Shown: one piece after another, positions 11,269 through 32,850 of the stretch
How the letters are laid out: every line of letters starts with the position of its first letter
Position numbering within the stretch: position 1 is the first letter of the stretch
Assembly: GCA_031213475.1 (NCBI GenBank)
Contig: JARUPZ010000021.1
Location: 4,316,438-4,380,437 of the forward strand
From: Nereocystis luetkeana
Taxonomy: Eukaryota; Sar; Phaeophyceae; Laminariales; Laminariaceae
DNA: 64,000 nucleotides
Direction of reading: 5' to 3'
The notes under the pieces: model-generated
Databases searched by the model: none
The model's input: only the letters and a program-made list of their open reading frames with translations
What the model was told of the DNA's origin: nothing
Made by a program: the position numbers and the translations under genes

Positions 11269-11964
11269 GCGGGGATTTACACCCTAGGCCTCTCCAGAGG
11301 GTTGCATGATAGGATCCTCCAGAGGGGGTGTACACATGAGATCCTCCAGAGGGGGGTGGTGGGCTACCCTCTAGAGGTTTAGTCCTGGCAGAAACTCTCT
11401 TGCGGGGCTTCACACTCTAATGCCCACCGGAGGGTTGCGTAATAGGATCCTCCAGAGGGTTGCGTAAAAAAGTATGCCCTCCAGCGGAAACACATATATA
11501 AAACCTCCCGAGGGTAATGGTCGAATACCCTCTAGAGGTTTAGTCAGAGTGGAAACCCTCTATCAATAGCGGGGAGTTACACTTGAAGCCCTCCAGAGGA
11601 TTACACGATAGGATCCTCCAGAAGGTTATATCGCCAAAAAAAAACTCCAGCGGTGGCGTACACCTGAAACCCTCCACAGGGTGGAGAGTAGAAACCTTCT
11701 AACGGGGATTTACACTCCAAGCTCTCCAGAGGGTTGCATGATAAGATCCTCCAGAGGGTTGTGTCACACAATAAACCCTCCAGCGGGGATGTATCTACGA
11801 AACCCTCCAGACGGTAATGGTTGTATATCCTCTAGAGGTTGTACGCAGTATAGAAACCCTCTAGCGGGGGCTAACACTCGAAGCCCTCTAGAGGGTTGCA
11901 TGGTATATATTAATAATAGGATCCTCCAGAGAGTTGCGTCTGCTGGTTACAACAAACAGCACCT

Positions 11965-12085
11965 TTTGGCCCTTCGTACCAAGCTTTGCGAAGCGCCGTG
12001 AGGTGTCCGGCGAATCGCATGAAGGGTGAGCTGCATCCCATTAAGAACGCTTGTGAGGCGGACTTGCGTATGGATGGCAGCTTAT
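11965..12085 (-). repeat. R1 dispersed repeat, middle part
   Basis: Inverse fragment ACCAAGCTTTGCGAAGCG to GAGGCGGACTTGCGTATGGA. Marks the right edge of the satellite array. Confidence 0.7.
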
Positions 12086-12664
12086 ATACGGTATTCATAC
12101 TACTATCAATAGAACCGTTCATGGGACTGAAGGTCGTACGGCAAGAGCTCTCTAGATCCTTGGGTCTACCGTTCCTCTCGCTTCCACAAGGGTGGGGACG
12201 TTTAACGTTGGTCCCACACGCCCCTACACAGGCACGGGACTAGTGCCCCCCACTATCGCAGCAAAATATCGCCCCGGAATGAAGTACTGTTGTTTTCAAG
12301 CCGCTCAGCTGTGCAGTGTACCGCACGTTATTATTCGGGGGTGAGCACCGCGTGAAAGCTTCTCTGTAACTTTATTATTCTGGCGAAGGCGCCGAATGAA
12401 AGCTACGTTGAAACAACTGAGAACCACACAACGAGAGTCATAGCGGGTTTGTTCTGGTCTTCTTGTCGTACCCGATACGTTGGGATTTCACTTGATTTAC
12501 CCGTTAGGGTCTTCTGACCCGGTACATTGGCCTTTAACTGGCTTTCTTTGCTGTGGCGCTTTGACCCGGTACGTTGCCATCGGGAACAGCCTCACTCATC
12601 AGCTTCCGCGCACATAATTAGCCTGTCAATTAGAAGAAATAAGAACGGGCAACCCAGTACCTAT

Positions 12665-12930
12665 GTCTTCAACGAGTTCATTTAATTTCCGGTGAAGCTA
12701 CTCCCAGAGACAGCAATGGGAATACTATGTAACTGCCTCGTGGGTGCCTTACCATATACACTACGTGATACGATCATTCTCCTTGTGCGGAGTAAAGGTT
12801 CTTCACCTCGCACAAATGATCCAACTCGACCACCAGCTGTGACCGACCGCCAGGGGCGGGTGTATCGAGTACACCCCCCAGGTGCTTGCCTGAAAAAGGA
12901 AGGGGTATATCCCGGCTTGATCATCTATCA
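12665..12930 (-). repeat. R1 dispersed repeat, 5' part
   Basis: Inverse of the R1 5' region: TTAATTTCCGGTG, CAGAGACAGCAATGGGA, CTACGTGATACGATC and CGCACAAATGATC blocks. Confidence 0.7.
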
Positions 12931-14780
12931 ATCATAAATCGTGACAGCCATACTCGCATGAGTATAAATTTAGATAATAGAGCTGTCTAAACTATTAATA
13001 TGATAACCGTGTAGCTCACGTCAACCTATACGCCATATAGGCGAGTTAAAAAATACCTTGCAAGCCTGTTGGGGTTTTTGCGCGGCGAGACTTCTAAAAA
13101 AAAAGAAACGGCTGAGAAACTTTGTGTAGGACGCACGCCTTTGACGCGTTCTAGATACGACAATAGACAGGGGCGTGTACTTAGCGTTTTTTATTAGCAT
13201 GTGTGATTTGATCGGGGATGAGGGCGGACTCTCAACCGAGTGGTTCACAGAAAAGTTCGTCATGAACCTGAAAGCCACCACCCATATATAGGCCATGCCA
13301 TGGAAACGCTTATCGGACAGACGAAAAGCTTTATGCAGTGTCCCTACACGTTCACGCGGTAGTATTCTTCTTGTTCTCCCCTATGCCGATGATGCCTGTG
13401 GCAAGGCAATTTTAATCTTCCTCGCTAGGGTGCTCAAACAAAATTGTAAGGTACACAGCGGCTGGCTGTCCGCCGCGGAGTAGCCCACTCACGTAATTGG
13501 GGCATAAATCGTCTCGTTTTTATTTTTTGTACCCAGGATATAGTTATAGGTTCTCTTGCTTTCGTGTTATTCTGCGGCTGCTTTCTGTCCGTTTTTTTTT
13601 TCCCGTATCCAGTAGTTTTATGTTATTTTGCTACCTGTTGTTCTGCCGCTGCTTCCTGTCCAACACCAAGTGCTACCTGAAGCCGTCGAGGATACACCAG
13701 GTACCCGTGGTGCAACGGTACCCTCGGCATCTTGTGCGTTTCGAACTCCTCCTCGTACCGGGTCCCGGTGTTAGAGAGCGGGGGAGAGACCGAGGATATC
13801 GTAGTACCATCGTCAGGGGTCGGCGGAGGTAAACTTTGTTTTAGCCAAAAGACGTGATGGCCGTTACGCCGAGAGGGAACGCAACGACCCTTGGATAATA
13901 ATAGTTCCCCACCCTCGGCCATGGCGGGACACCTTGTAGAACACATGGGCGAGTGCAGAAGACACGCCGTCATCGTTCTCCCAGACGTCCGGGGCGGGGG
14001 GGGGGGGGCAGCGAGCCATAGTAGTATATGGATGGTACAGCCATGCTGTGGACGCCCTTGTGGAGTATACGCGGGGTGGAAGCCCGGCACAGGCGCACGC
14101 AGACACGTAGGGATGATCGCACATCCTCGGCCGGGACGGGGGGTGAATCGCTCTCCTCGCGAAACGGCCTTCATAGAATAATTCGTATGCGTATATATAT
14201 ATATACTATATCTCTAAGTTCACGTGAGATGCGCTTGTTTTGTTCTCAAACCCGACGAAAAGAATTATTTATAGTCATGACATGGATGGGCTCTGGTACG
14301 TAATACCGACGGAAACTAAAAAAAATGTCTTCCATTTGTTCAGAGGCAGAGAGAAGAGAAGAACGCGGCGACACTCGCCCCGTGCCCCTCTCCTAGCTCG
14401 TGCTTATCGTGATTGGTGCACGGGTAGAGAAGGGCACTGCTCGCTTCCGATCGATATATAGGCCTACGTAGAGGCTAGGCCTACTCTGTTGTGGTTTCTT
14501 ATATATATATATATATAATATGCTGGTGTGTATGTGAAGGGCAGGGTCGTACGTATCTATCTTAATTAATACTATTAATACTATTAATACTATTAATAGG
14601 ACATGCATGCATGGGAGAACCGGAACGAAAGATTACACCAGAAGATCTCTCGAGTCGCATTCGGTCTCCTGTCTTTGACGGGGTTGACCCGGTTGTATGT
14701 ATATATATATATATATTATATATTTTATGTAGTGGTAAATCAGACGGGCAGGTCACGACCTACAGCATTTTATTATTAAT
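12931..14780. other. no gene recognised
   Basis: Open frames here (for example 13623-14174 on the minus strand and 13891-14181 on the plus strand) show no family motif or splice-consistent exon chain. AT-rich microsatellites (TA)n lie at about 14195-14205, 14500-14518 and 14700-14715, and an (ATTAATACT)-type repeat at 14566-14600. Confidence 0.5.
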
Positions 14781-14782
14781 AG

Positions 14783-14896
14783 TATCACGGGGGAACATTG
14801 TTAATAGGACCAAATATTGTTAGTAAAAATAGGGAAATGTATAGGTTTTGTGTGTACCGTAGGTCCTATTTACTATACATATGGTCCCCCGCAATA
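14783..14896. mobile_element. TTACGGGGG MITE, copy M6
   Basis: Diverged copy (TATCACGGGGGAACATTG start). Its right arm has an extra TACA+TA at 14874-14881 relative to sister copies. Confidence 0.8.
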
Positions 14897-15271
14897 ATAG
14901 TACAATAGCAGTCGCTGATCATCTACTACTACTGTAGATTCTGTGTTTTTTTGCCGGTAATTCGATATGCTGCCCAAAAGTATTGTGTCATCATCAACAC
15001 AGATCGATTCCTACTAACCCGGCGAGCATCAACACGATCTATCCTATATACTGCACAGCGTGTGGAATATACATACTGTATAGTACACCAGGCATGCATA
15101 CTAGGGAACACTATTATTGTTGTAGGATATACCCAGATAAAAAGCCAACAATATCTACTGTAAGAAAATAGGAGATAAAAAGCCAAGCAATATCTACCGT
15201 AAGAAATGAGATGGAAAAGGGGGGCCTGACCTGTTTCGAGATGTGTAAAATTATACGGGGATCTGATATGC

Positions 15272-15818
15272 TGTGGTGGAAAGCGAGTTTAGAAGCCTTA
15301 AATTCGAGCGTTTGTTACGTAACATTACTATTACGGGGGACCATAGTTAACAGGACCTATGGTATACATAAAAACCAGTATGTTTAACCATTTTTACTGA
15401 CAAAATTTGGTCCTGTTAACTATGGCCCCCCGTAATAGTCTACATCCCTACCATGGCGTCGACGGCAGGGTGTGAGATTCTGAAGAGCGAGGTCCGTGGG
15501 TCGATCCTCGCCTTCATCCCCCGAAAAAAAAGGGAAAAAAAAAGGGGAATATCTCATATTCAAGAACCTGTAAAACTCACTCACTTAGAAAACACGCAGG
15601 AAGGAACGATGAGAGCAACGCGATCATTGCATACTGAGCCCGGTACCGAAAAGTCGGAGGTACAACTTGGATACTCAGAGTCTCATCGGGGTTCCTGACG
15701 TACTCGCAAGGAGAGATAAGTCAGGTTTAGTGAGGGAGAATGTGGTGGATTGCGAGTTTAGAAGCCTTAAATTCGAGTAGCGTTTGTTACGTAACATTTT
15801 TAGTCTACATTCCCTACA
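15272..15818 (+). mobile_element. TRIM-like miniature LTR retroelement, copy 1 (with MITE M7 inside)
   Basis: Direct terminal repeats of about 78 bp that start TGTGGTGG and end CTACA (TG..CA), flanked by the 4-bp duplication ATGC (15268-15271 and 15819-15822). Just inside the 5' repeat is ATGGCGTCGACGGC, whose TGGCGTCG fits a tRNA primer-binding site; a purine run GAGGGAGAA precedes the 3' repeat. MITE M7 interrupts the 5' repeat. No coding sequence, so it is a non-autonomous terminal-repeat retrotransposon in miniature. The internal GTGGGTCGATCC resembles a pol III B box, so a tRNA-derived SINE origin for the core is an alternative. Confidence 0.75.
15329..15437. mobile_element. TTACGGGGG MITE, copy M7, nested in TRIM copy 1
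   Basis: Complete, TA-flanked, inserted within the left terminal repeat at ACGTAACAT|TA. It is therefore younger than the TRIM insertion. Confidence 0.9.
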
Positions 15819-15822
15819 ATGC

Positions 15823-17700
15823 CCGGTCCGTTAAATAGGGACGCACGCAGGCGTGTGAAGTACGGGGATCTAATCCGTCCGATCTGTGAAATATGGGGAT
15901 CTGATTTGTTACACTATTTTAGTGATACTAATGGAGGCTCATACAATCCCCCAGGTGCAGCAGAAAACGAAGGCACTAACTTTGCTAACTCCACGCCAAG
16001 TCGCAAAGGCCCACATCGATTGGCCCACATCGATTGATTGGGGGGGGGGGTGGTCCGCCCACTCACACCGCTCACACATGAAAAAAAAAAACGGAGAAAT
16101 AAAAACCGGACGCACACACCATAAGCGGTTTTGACAAGACGAATCTCGCCACGAAAAAAAGTAAAAAGAGGAAAAAAACACGAAGTTAACGGAAGAAATA
16201 AATCGGACGGCGCAAACGGGACGAATCTCAGGAAACCATCGGACGCACACATTATATATAAGGCGATCGATCGCCCGGCAAGGCATATAATAACTCTCGC
16301 TCGGGTCTCTCTCCCCTCGTCATCATCACGATGATTGATGATCGCACTAAAAAAAAAGGTTGTTGAATTTGTTTTCATTATTACTAAAAAGAACACCCTC
16401 CACCAAGGAGGCCACAAGCAGTATTTAAGGAGATCTCAATCCACATACTGTACCGGAACGTACTACCTAAACGCACGCCTGTATGAGCTGTATATATAGC
16501 CTCAAACTACTTTACTACTACCGAACGAATATCTCGAAACAGCTAAGGTATTATTAACTACGTACTTATACAACGCAAGGTTGTAAATATCAACAAAAAG
16601 ACCCCCCCCCCCCGTACCACTCGCAACACACACCACTCAAAAAACAAAATCGAAAGGCAGCAAAGGGTAGCACTAAACACGAAATCAACCATTGCTAACT
16701 GAGCACTACGGAGGTACTCGTGCGCATACTCGTGGAATACATGTGCCGTTTTTGTGGGCGCTTGTGGCCGTATTTTGGATAGACACCAAAAAGCCGCCGC
16801 TTACTTCACCACTTTTACGCACGTAAAAACAACAACAAAACCGAAAACAAAAACAAAAATGAATGTTGGGGAAGAATGAAAACAAAAAACAAAAACAAAG
16901 ACAAAAACAAAACCGGTGCTCAAGTGAGTAAATAAATAGTAGCGGTACCAGGTACGGTACGTACTTCCACGAATCCATCAAACCCGAGCTACGTATATAG
17001 CTGCTATATAGCTATAGCTATTCAAGCTTTTCGGACAGCGGGATATGCCCACACGCTTTGTCCCGAATCTCCACACAGCAACTCGAGCCAGTTACGTATC
17101 TACGTAATCCCTTTCGGTATCGGAATGCTGGACACACTCTAGCCACGAGGCCAAGAGCTTAAGAGTCACAATCCATTGTCACGCACTCAACAGCTCGAGG
17201 GATCAGAAACCAACAAACTCGAGGAGTAGTCAGCTACGAGTAGATAGCTTCCCGAACGCCTTCGGACCACACCACCACAACCAGGAGCCGAAATATGCCA
17301 CCACACAACGACCACAACCCGGCTGATGACAGTACCGCGTAGAATCGTGTAATGTCTTACTCAAATCTACACTTACCTCCGCCGTCCCACACACCCCACT
17401 TTTATCCGTTCCAAGGAACTGACTTGACTTGACTTGACTTGACTTTGACTGCTGCTGACTGCTACAGGAGCAAAAAAATCACTATTAACTTATTTTTTAC
17501 ACCGCTCGATACTATAAAACAAGTTTCCATCCCTCCCGCCCCCCCCTCTCTCTCTCTCTCCCGCCTCATTTACAGGGTGAGCTTAAAAGAGGGGTGTCCA
17601 TTCCTCCCGTAGTTGGGATCCAGAGCACTTGTTATTGCGTACCAGGTATGACGAGTTGAGTCGTGTGGCACGACAGAAGATAACTCTTTTGAGGCATCTA
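15823..17700. other. no gene recognised
   Basis: A/C-rich and purine-rich low-complexity DNA. It holds a (CTTGA)n run at 17418-17445, a C run at 16603-16613 and a CGATCGATCG palindrome near 16264. Minus-strand open frames at 15914-16417 are F/S/V-rich products of A-runs. Confidence 0.5.
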
Positions 17701-18010
17701 TGCTTACTCACGCCCCCACAGGCCGTCTGTTAAACATGGAAAAACACGGGTGTGGAGTGCCGGGTGGTGGGGGTCGCGAGACGGGGGGGGGGGGGGCAGG
17801 AGGAGGGGAACGAGAAGGCGGGGAGGGGGACAGAACAAGGGGGTGAGTTGCGAGTTGCAAGAAAGGGTGCATTTTTTGTTGTTGGTGTTCAAAAACATGA
17901 AAAAAAAGTACATGCGGCAACTATGTATTGATGGCGTACACGCACCGGGCCTTCTCTTCTCTTCTCGTTTCGCCTCGTGTACTTACCAGGACAGCGCACA
18001 GCTTTCTGGT
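17700..18010 (-). other. candidate 3' exons of the Cys-rich repeat gene
   Basis: Downstream of the last sure exon there are two small minus-strand segments with good splice sites and the gene's phase (1-1): 18010-17987 (AGACAG|AC..CCTG|GTAAGT) and a 15-bp segment ending GGGGGC|GTGAGT near 17712. Alternatively, acceptors at 18025 or 18045 lead quickly to in-frame stops, giving a short terminal exon. The sequence alone does not decide between them. Confidence 0.25.
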
Positions 18011-18216
18011 CTGTCTTTTGCTGTCAAAAACGCGGAATGCCGTGTGTTGCACGTTGTGCTGGTAACACAAGACTACCATTAACAATACAAAAAAAAAACA
18101 GCAACTAATACCAACAAGTGTAAGACTAAAAAACGGCATAAAAAACGAAAATTCACATAAAAACTTGGTACAAAAAAAACAAATGTCATTAAAAAAAACC
18201 TTAGAAGGATACTCAC

Positions 18217-26507
<8,291 letters not shown>

Positions 26508-26699
26508 GGCGATTCTTGTTCTTGCTGACAAGCTTGGCGTTGGTAGAAGGTTGTTGCTGTTCTTGTTGCTGGTATTGTTGCAGCGGCGGTAGTGTTGGTG
26601 TTCTGGTAGATGTTTGGTGAGGCTTCCAAAGGTGGAAGGAGGAGGAGGAGGAGGTGGATGAGTGACCGGATGGGGGCGGGGCATGGGGCATCGCGACAA

Positions 26700-28228
26700 G
26701 CGTCCGAGACTCGGGACCCCACGATAGATGATGGGTGTGGACCCGGAAATATCATGGTTGTGTTGAGGGTCTCGGGGGAACGTCGTTTCCTGTCATGGGG
26801 GGTCCTGCAAGGACCCCAAAATAACGAAAAGCCTCAGATAGATTTCAAAATATGTATCCGTTCTGAAAAAAAGTCCGTTTAAATTTTTTGCGGCAAAAAG
26901 AAGAATCTCGTAGATCTTGTTCTGCTTCAAATTCTGTTTTCGTATCTCGCCGCATGCCAGCTATGTGTACTTGTCTGTGTACCTACCTGTGGTACCGTTT
27001 TCGCTCGGGAGTCCCTCGCCTGGGCTGAGACTGCGTCTCCAAGCGCGGCACATCATAAAGCTTCTCACGCGTGAGAAACATCTCTCCCGTAGTCCTCAGA
27101 GGCCGTCTCGCGTTGCACGATCGCACTCTAAAACACGTTCGGTAGAGCTATGAGTAGGTACGCCCGAACGATACGACACGACTTTCCTTCTACAGCAGTA
27201 CTCCTAGGTACCCAACTTGTCCGTAAATACAATGAACATTTAAATATCAAATTTACAATGTAAGAAATCCTTACATTTTCGGACATAATGGTTTACTCAA
27301 GTACGAGTACATGTCAAACGTACTGGTACAGGGAGTGTTCCTTCTGCTACCAGTACGCATACCTTTCCTTCTTCTGTGGTACGGTGGCTCCTCGGAGTAG
27401 AGCCAACGCACTCGGCCGAGGGGCATGGGGAGAAGCATAAACGAGGGTTTTCATCTTATAAATCAATGCGTTGGGTTACGTACAGCAGTACCAGGTAGTA
27501 GTTCGTTATCGAATTGGATATGGTTGGACCCAGTCGAATAAGTACACGTACCTCTATACCTCGTACCGGTACATAGTAGTACAAGATTCGGGATGTGATT
27601 TTGACTTGAAGTCCGGGGGGCGTCGCAAGTTAAAAAGAGGAACACCAAAAATACGTATATAGACATTCCTCCAGTGTGTAGATGTATTTATAGATGCTTG
27701 CATGTGAGATTCGCTGATGATATGCTGTTGTTGTACAGCGGCTGCTGCTGTTGGGCTGTGTTCTGGGCGGATGTTTTAGAAATTCAAAGGAAGTGTTCGG
27801 GGGATGAGCTGCTGCTGCTGCTGCTGCCCGAATGAGCTGCAGCTGCTCCTGCTGCGATGCCCAGATTTTATGCGATGGGGCTCGAGGCGGCACCTAAACC
27901 AAACATACATGACTAAGTTCCCAGATCAACAGATGAACCTGCAGTGAATGAATCCACGGCAGACAGCAATCTCGAAGCAAATTGTATTACGATTTGCACC
28001 AGATTGCACCGCTGTCTGATAAATCAGTTTGTCATCCTCGAATAGATACTCTTACGCACACAGAGGTAACGTGTGACACGAAGAAACGCGCTCTATGCGA
28101 CCGCGGGTGGTCCTCGGCAGTGAGATGCCTTGAGGTGTGGCCGTGTGTTGTCTGGTTCTTCTGAGAGATACACGAGCTACAAGGTACTCAAGAAACTCCC
28201 TCATTTCGAGACGACAATAATTGCCTAC
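26700..28228. other. no gene recognised; probable 5' flank of the Cys-rich gene
   Basis: Unique-looking DNA without a splice-consistent coding chain. A (CTG)n tract lies at about 27810-27830, and a TACAGCAGTACCAGGTAGTA composite of short palindromes at 27481-27500. Confidence 0.5.
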
Positions 28229-28337
28229 TATTACGGGGGGCCATAGTTAACAGGACCAAATATTGTTAGTAAAAATGGTTAAATATATAGGTTTTTATGT
28301 ATAACATAGGTCCTGTTAACTAGGGTCCCCCGTAATA
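28229..28337. mobile_element. TTACGGGGG MITE, copy M8
   Basis: TA-flanked, 109 bp, both ends intact. Confidence 0.9.
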
Positions 28338-31270
28338 GTACAGTTTACTCTGACGTATCCGCCACCAAAATCCCAATACCGCCATCGTTACCCATAGTCA
28401 CGATGCGTTCTCGATATTCATGCAAATAAATAAATGTGATGAGGGTTGTTATAAATGGAAGAGACACTCTGACTGGCATGTGTGTGCTGGAAAATAACAC
28501 GCTTCTTGTTTGTAAAGTTAACATTGTTGATTGTTGTGTGTCCGACACAGGCTCGAGAGGGGGATACAACTAAAACGGAGGATGGGCTCTCTGATTCCAT
28601 CAAGACAAAGCCCACCAATTCTCAACTCAAGGTACGAGATCTACGTTCGAGGTCTACGTTCCAAAGAGTATAAATTCCAGACGGATTTGTATTGCACTAT
28701 CTAATAGCCACATGATTCCATCACATTAGCCCACCCTAAACAGTCGTAGCTACATACAGATGCCAAAAGGTGATGACCATACCATAGCAACTACCGGAAA
28801 GGGAGATCGAAGATACGGCTATTTGACACAAATGGTTAGGGCAATAAAGGGTAGGTTATACAGTGCGTGGACGGGGTAACGGCCTCCGCAGACCCAGCAG
28901 ACTACGAGACAAGGTTTATTGGTAAATATAACAAGGCTTCTTTGTGACGGGGATTCGGTAGGAGTATCGATTTATAGACGCGGGGGGACAGCATAAATTC
29001 CTTTGTAGAAAGTATCACATGCAGGCCAGCATCCCCAAGGCGGGCGCGAGCGAATCCGACGTTTTTTCTGTGAGCATGGATAGACGTAAGGGAATCACTG
29101 TGTTGGTCGGCCAAGACAGGAGCTTGTGCCCATTTTTCTTTAAGCTTTTCAGACCTCTGACCAGCTGGGCGATCGAGTGGTGGACAAACTGACAAACCTC
29201 TCCTCGTGGTCAAGACTCCGGTCGGGAAGGAAGCCATACACCTGCGAACCGGGGAGATCGGATGATATAGCTGGACCCATCGTCCTTCAGAACAAAGTGG
29301 TGTGTGTGTCGGTGTGTTGGTGTGTTGTGGTTGCTGCCTCTCGAACCACCGCTCCAAAGTGACAGAGCGGGAGTGCATTCACTTTTTTTCAGGCGGGAGT
29401 GTACTCTCAATATTTTCTGCGGGTACGCGTGTACGCGCTGATACGAGTACTTTTTCCCAAGCAGCACACAAACCACACAATATACCTATGGTGCCCTTGC
29501 TGCGTGAGCGTCGATTCACAACAATAGTCGACCTCACACAAGAAGAGCCGCGACCTTACTGCATGCCGTGTTTGGTTCATGGTGAGTACTACACAGAGTT
29601 TGTGGTCCCGGCGTAAAACGGTGGTCGCGTGCGGCCGTCGGGTGTCTCCGTGGAGTCGCAAGGGGACGACTGTCCGAGGGGGGAAAAAACACCCTTCGGT
29701 AACCTTGATGACGTGACCTTCGGTACGGGCCATAGGGGTGGCACCTGTTTTTCTAAGTTTTTTTTCCCCTTGAGAAGCTCTACGGCGGTACATCGCCCCC
29801 ACAAAATGTTTTTTGAGAAAAATAAACGGACGCTTAACATTGGCCTATCGTATACCTGGTACCTGATATACCAGCTGGTGTTGTTCGAAGAATATACAAG
29901 TGGGCACCCGCAGTTAAAAAAGATTATGTTGAGAAAAGTAGGCTCAGATCGGCACGAACAACAAGAAAATTGGGTTAAGAAACACAGCTCAATAGTGGGA
30001 CCAACTCTGAACCCTGCACAATAGAGTAAGATCAAAGTCGGGAAAAAATGAAACATTAAGCCTGGACACCAAATTGACGTTCATTAACACCGGCCGCCCA
30101 CTGAAGTGAAACAAAATGGTATTCCTAGTGACGTTGGGTACTGGGAAGTTCCTTGGTTGGGGAACCCCGTCGGCCAGAAATGGTTTGGCCCAAAATTCGC
30201 TACTCCAAGCATATCGCACGCGTCTGATCTTCCTTCTCTTTCTTCGTCAACGAAAAAAGAAAAGAAAAGAAACGAACGCAAAAGAAGATACAAAGAGATG
30301 CAGGCATATGAGTACTATACCTACATCTATCCACGCCTATCAACCAGGATTTGAAGGAGTATTCCCAGCGTCTGTTTTTCGCGGCGGTGTCCGTCGCAAT
30401 ATCGGGGCCGCCCATGATCGGAAACATGCCCATCGTGGAGCTTCCGACATGGCCATCGCTTTCCTCCTACATACATGGGGGGCCGCCAAAGCGTCCTCGA
30501 CGACGGCGGCGGGCTCAAAACGCGAGCTACGCGACCGGCCGACCTCCTCGGGGGGGGGGGGGGGGGCTATGGTGACTGTTTCACGTGGATGGAGGCGTGC
30601 GGTTGCCGGTTCGGACGGAAATGCGTGTACACTCGCCTTGCCAGCAATACGTACCGTTCAGGAAGCGGCCACGACGGGGGCCACGGACGGGGAGGCGCCG
30701 AGATCAGCGGCAACGACGGTGGCAGTGGTACAACATCGGGTGGACACGTCAAGGGCGGCCACCCCTAAACCGGCGCTGGCACGAACACCCTTAGGAGCAG
30801 CGGGGCGAAGGGGACCACCGCTCAGGGTGGCGTCGCGGTTTCGGCAACGCCTTCCGAGAGTGGTTATCGAGGCCCGCTCCGTCGGCCGACCACGGATCCG
30901 GCAGCAGGTGTGGGTGGCTCATGCCCGTTCGTGTGTTGCGTCAGCACATGGTTTGACGGCGATGGCCGGGGCCGGGGGCGTAGAGCACTAGCGCGAGTAG
31001 CGAGTGACTACTCACCAGATGCCTTTTATGCCCGCTCACGGGGGTAGGTTTGCGTGATCAAGGCTCTCGCAAGGAATTTTCCCGCTCCCCGTGGAGCGCG
31101 GGTCGGGTGGCGACCTGGTCTGGGGACACTAACCACTTTCCACAGATTGACCCGTTGGTGGAAATTACAGCGCGCGGGGTGCCGGTAGCGGTAGACGGCG
31201 TCCGAAATTTGGACGCCGCCTTGAAGCACGGTAATCACACTTCGATAGGCCCATAAGAGAGCAACATAAT
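28338..31270. other. no gene recognised
   Basis: Several open frames of 60-290 codons overlap on both strands (for example 30116-30991) but none shows a family motif. A G16 run lies at about 30550-30565. Confidence 0.4.
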
Positions 31271-31274
31271 TTCT

Positions 31275-31640
31275 AAGACAGCCGACGATGTGCGCTTCGG
31301 CTTGGCATTTGTCTTGCCGCGGGAAGCGGCCGGCCGAATTATTGGTCGGCGAGTGTCATCCCTGGGAGTGGCGGTTTCCCCGTCGATCAGAATTATCCAC
31401 GACCTGACGTTTTTTATGTCCACACCGGGAATTAATGCTGACACGGATTTTTCGCCCGCCCCTCGCTGTAAGTATTATAGGCCAGGGATTACGAGGTACG
31501 ACTTTTCGAAATTCACCCTTGCGTCGTCCGTCGGTACCCCCTACCCGCATCCTGTTGAGCAAGATGGACGTGAAGGATGCATTTCGGCAAGTATCCGTAG
31601 AACGGTGTCATTTCTACCCCTCCTAATATGCGTGCCACGA
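31275..31640 (+). pseudogene. broken reverse-transcriptase fragment of a retroelement
   Basis: One frame carries a VSPSIRIIHDLTFF-like stretch (31373-31416), and a different frame carries LLSKMDVKDAFRQVSV (31553-31600), matching the K-x-D-x-x-x-A-F-R-Q-V catalytic block of retrotransposon polymerases. Frames shift between the two blocks and no RNase H or integrase follows, so it is a relic. The exact superfamily is not clear. Confidence 0.5.
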
Positions 31641-31776
31641 CTTGGTCATAGTCGATAGTCGCCCCTAGTTCGGCTGGTAGAATAGCCCGGGATCATGTTG
31701 CTTGTTTTCGGCCGCTCTTGAACATGCGAACGTGCACACGAGATTCCGTGACGCGATGACCTCTTCGCACCGGATG

Positions 31777-32292
31777 GGTTGGCGTCGGTTGGCAACGACA
31801 CTGTAAAACATGCCGCTCACTACGTGAGCTAGACAACCAGGGTACCGTTTTTTTTTGTTTTTTTTTTGGCGGTCACCCACAACCGGTTGTCGAGTTAGAT
31901 CATTTGTGCGAGGTAAAGAATCTTTACTTCGCACAATTGGGAATGGTCGCATCATGTAGTGTTCAAGGTAAGGCACCCAAGAGGCAGTTACAGAGTACTC
32001 CCATTGCTGTCTCTGGAAATGCCTACACCGGAAATTAAATCAACTCATTGAAGCTGTCGTCCATATGCAAGTCCGCCTCAAAAGCGGTTCTTAGTAGGAT
32101 GCAGCTCACCCTTCATGCGACTCGCCAGACACCTCACGGCGCTTCGCGTTTGGTGCAAGCAATGTCTGCCTGGTCGGTGAAGACCCGACATGCTCCGTCC
32201 CGGCGTTGTAGGGATGCGAGGGTCTATGGTCATACGACTACGGCCATGCATGAGATCGAGTACATCTCGCCTATCGAGTACACCCCCCCCCC
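31777..32292 (+). repeat. R1 dispersed repeat, near full length
   Basis: About 515 bp from GGGTTGGCGTCGGTTGGCAA to CTATCGAGTACACCCCCCCC. One of three long copies that define the element. No open frame is conserved, so it is non-autonomous. Its 3' end always runs into a C tract. Confidence 0.85.
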
Positions 32293-32327
32293 CTGTGGCC
32301 GCCTCCCCCCCTATCATAATATATAGC

Positions 32328-32850
32328 TTGGGTTGGCGTCGGTTGGCAACGACACTGTAAAACGTGCCGCTCACTATATGAGCCTAGACAACCAGGGTAC
32401 CGCTTTTTTCTTCTTTTTTATTGGCGGTCGGTAACAGCTGGTGGTCGAGTTAGATCGTTTGTGCGAGGTGAACAACCTTTACTCCGCACAAGTGGGAATG
32501 ATCGTATCACGTAGTGTTTATGGTAAGACGCCCGAGAGGCAGTTACATAGTACTCCCGTTGTTGTCTCTGGAAATGCCTACACCGGAAATTAAATCAACT
32601 CATTGAAGCTGTCATCCATATGCACGTCCGCCTCAAACGCGGTTCTTAGTAGGATGTAGCTCACCCTTCATGCGACTCGCCAGACACCTCACGGCGCTTT
32701 GCGCTTGGTGCAAGCAATGTCTGCCTGGTCGGTGAATGCCCAACATGCTCCGTCCCGGCATTGTAGGGATGCGACGGTCTATGGTCATACGATTATGGCC
32801 ATGCATGAGATCGAGTACATCTCTCCTATCGAGTACAACCCCCCCCTGTG
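32328..32850 (+). repeat. R1 dispersed repeat, near full length, tandem to the previous
   Basis: Second long copy, same orientation, immediately downstream; about 90% alike by eye. Confidence 0.85.

Larger units (their letters stand above)
10085..11945. repeat. degenerate satellite array with CCTCCAGAGGGTT / CCCTCTAGAGG palindromic units
   Basis: About 1.9 kb built from short units (roughly 25-50 bp) centred on the near-palindromes CCTCCAGAGGG, CCCTCTAGAGG and CCTCCAGCGGGGAT, often with GGATCCTCCAGAGGG. Units are too divergent for a fixed period. Three MITEs (M3-M5) have inserted in it. No gene seen. Confidence 0.8.

Noticed and set aside
10085-11945. CRISPR-like alternation of repeats and spacers
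   Set aside because: Boxes are degenerate and unevenly spaced, there are no cas genes, and the genome is clearly eukaryotic.
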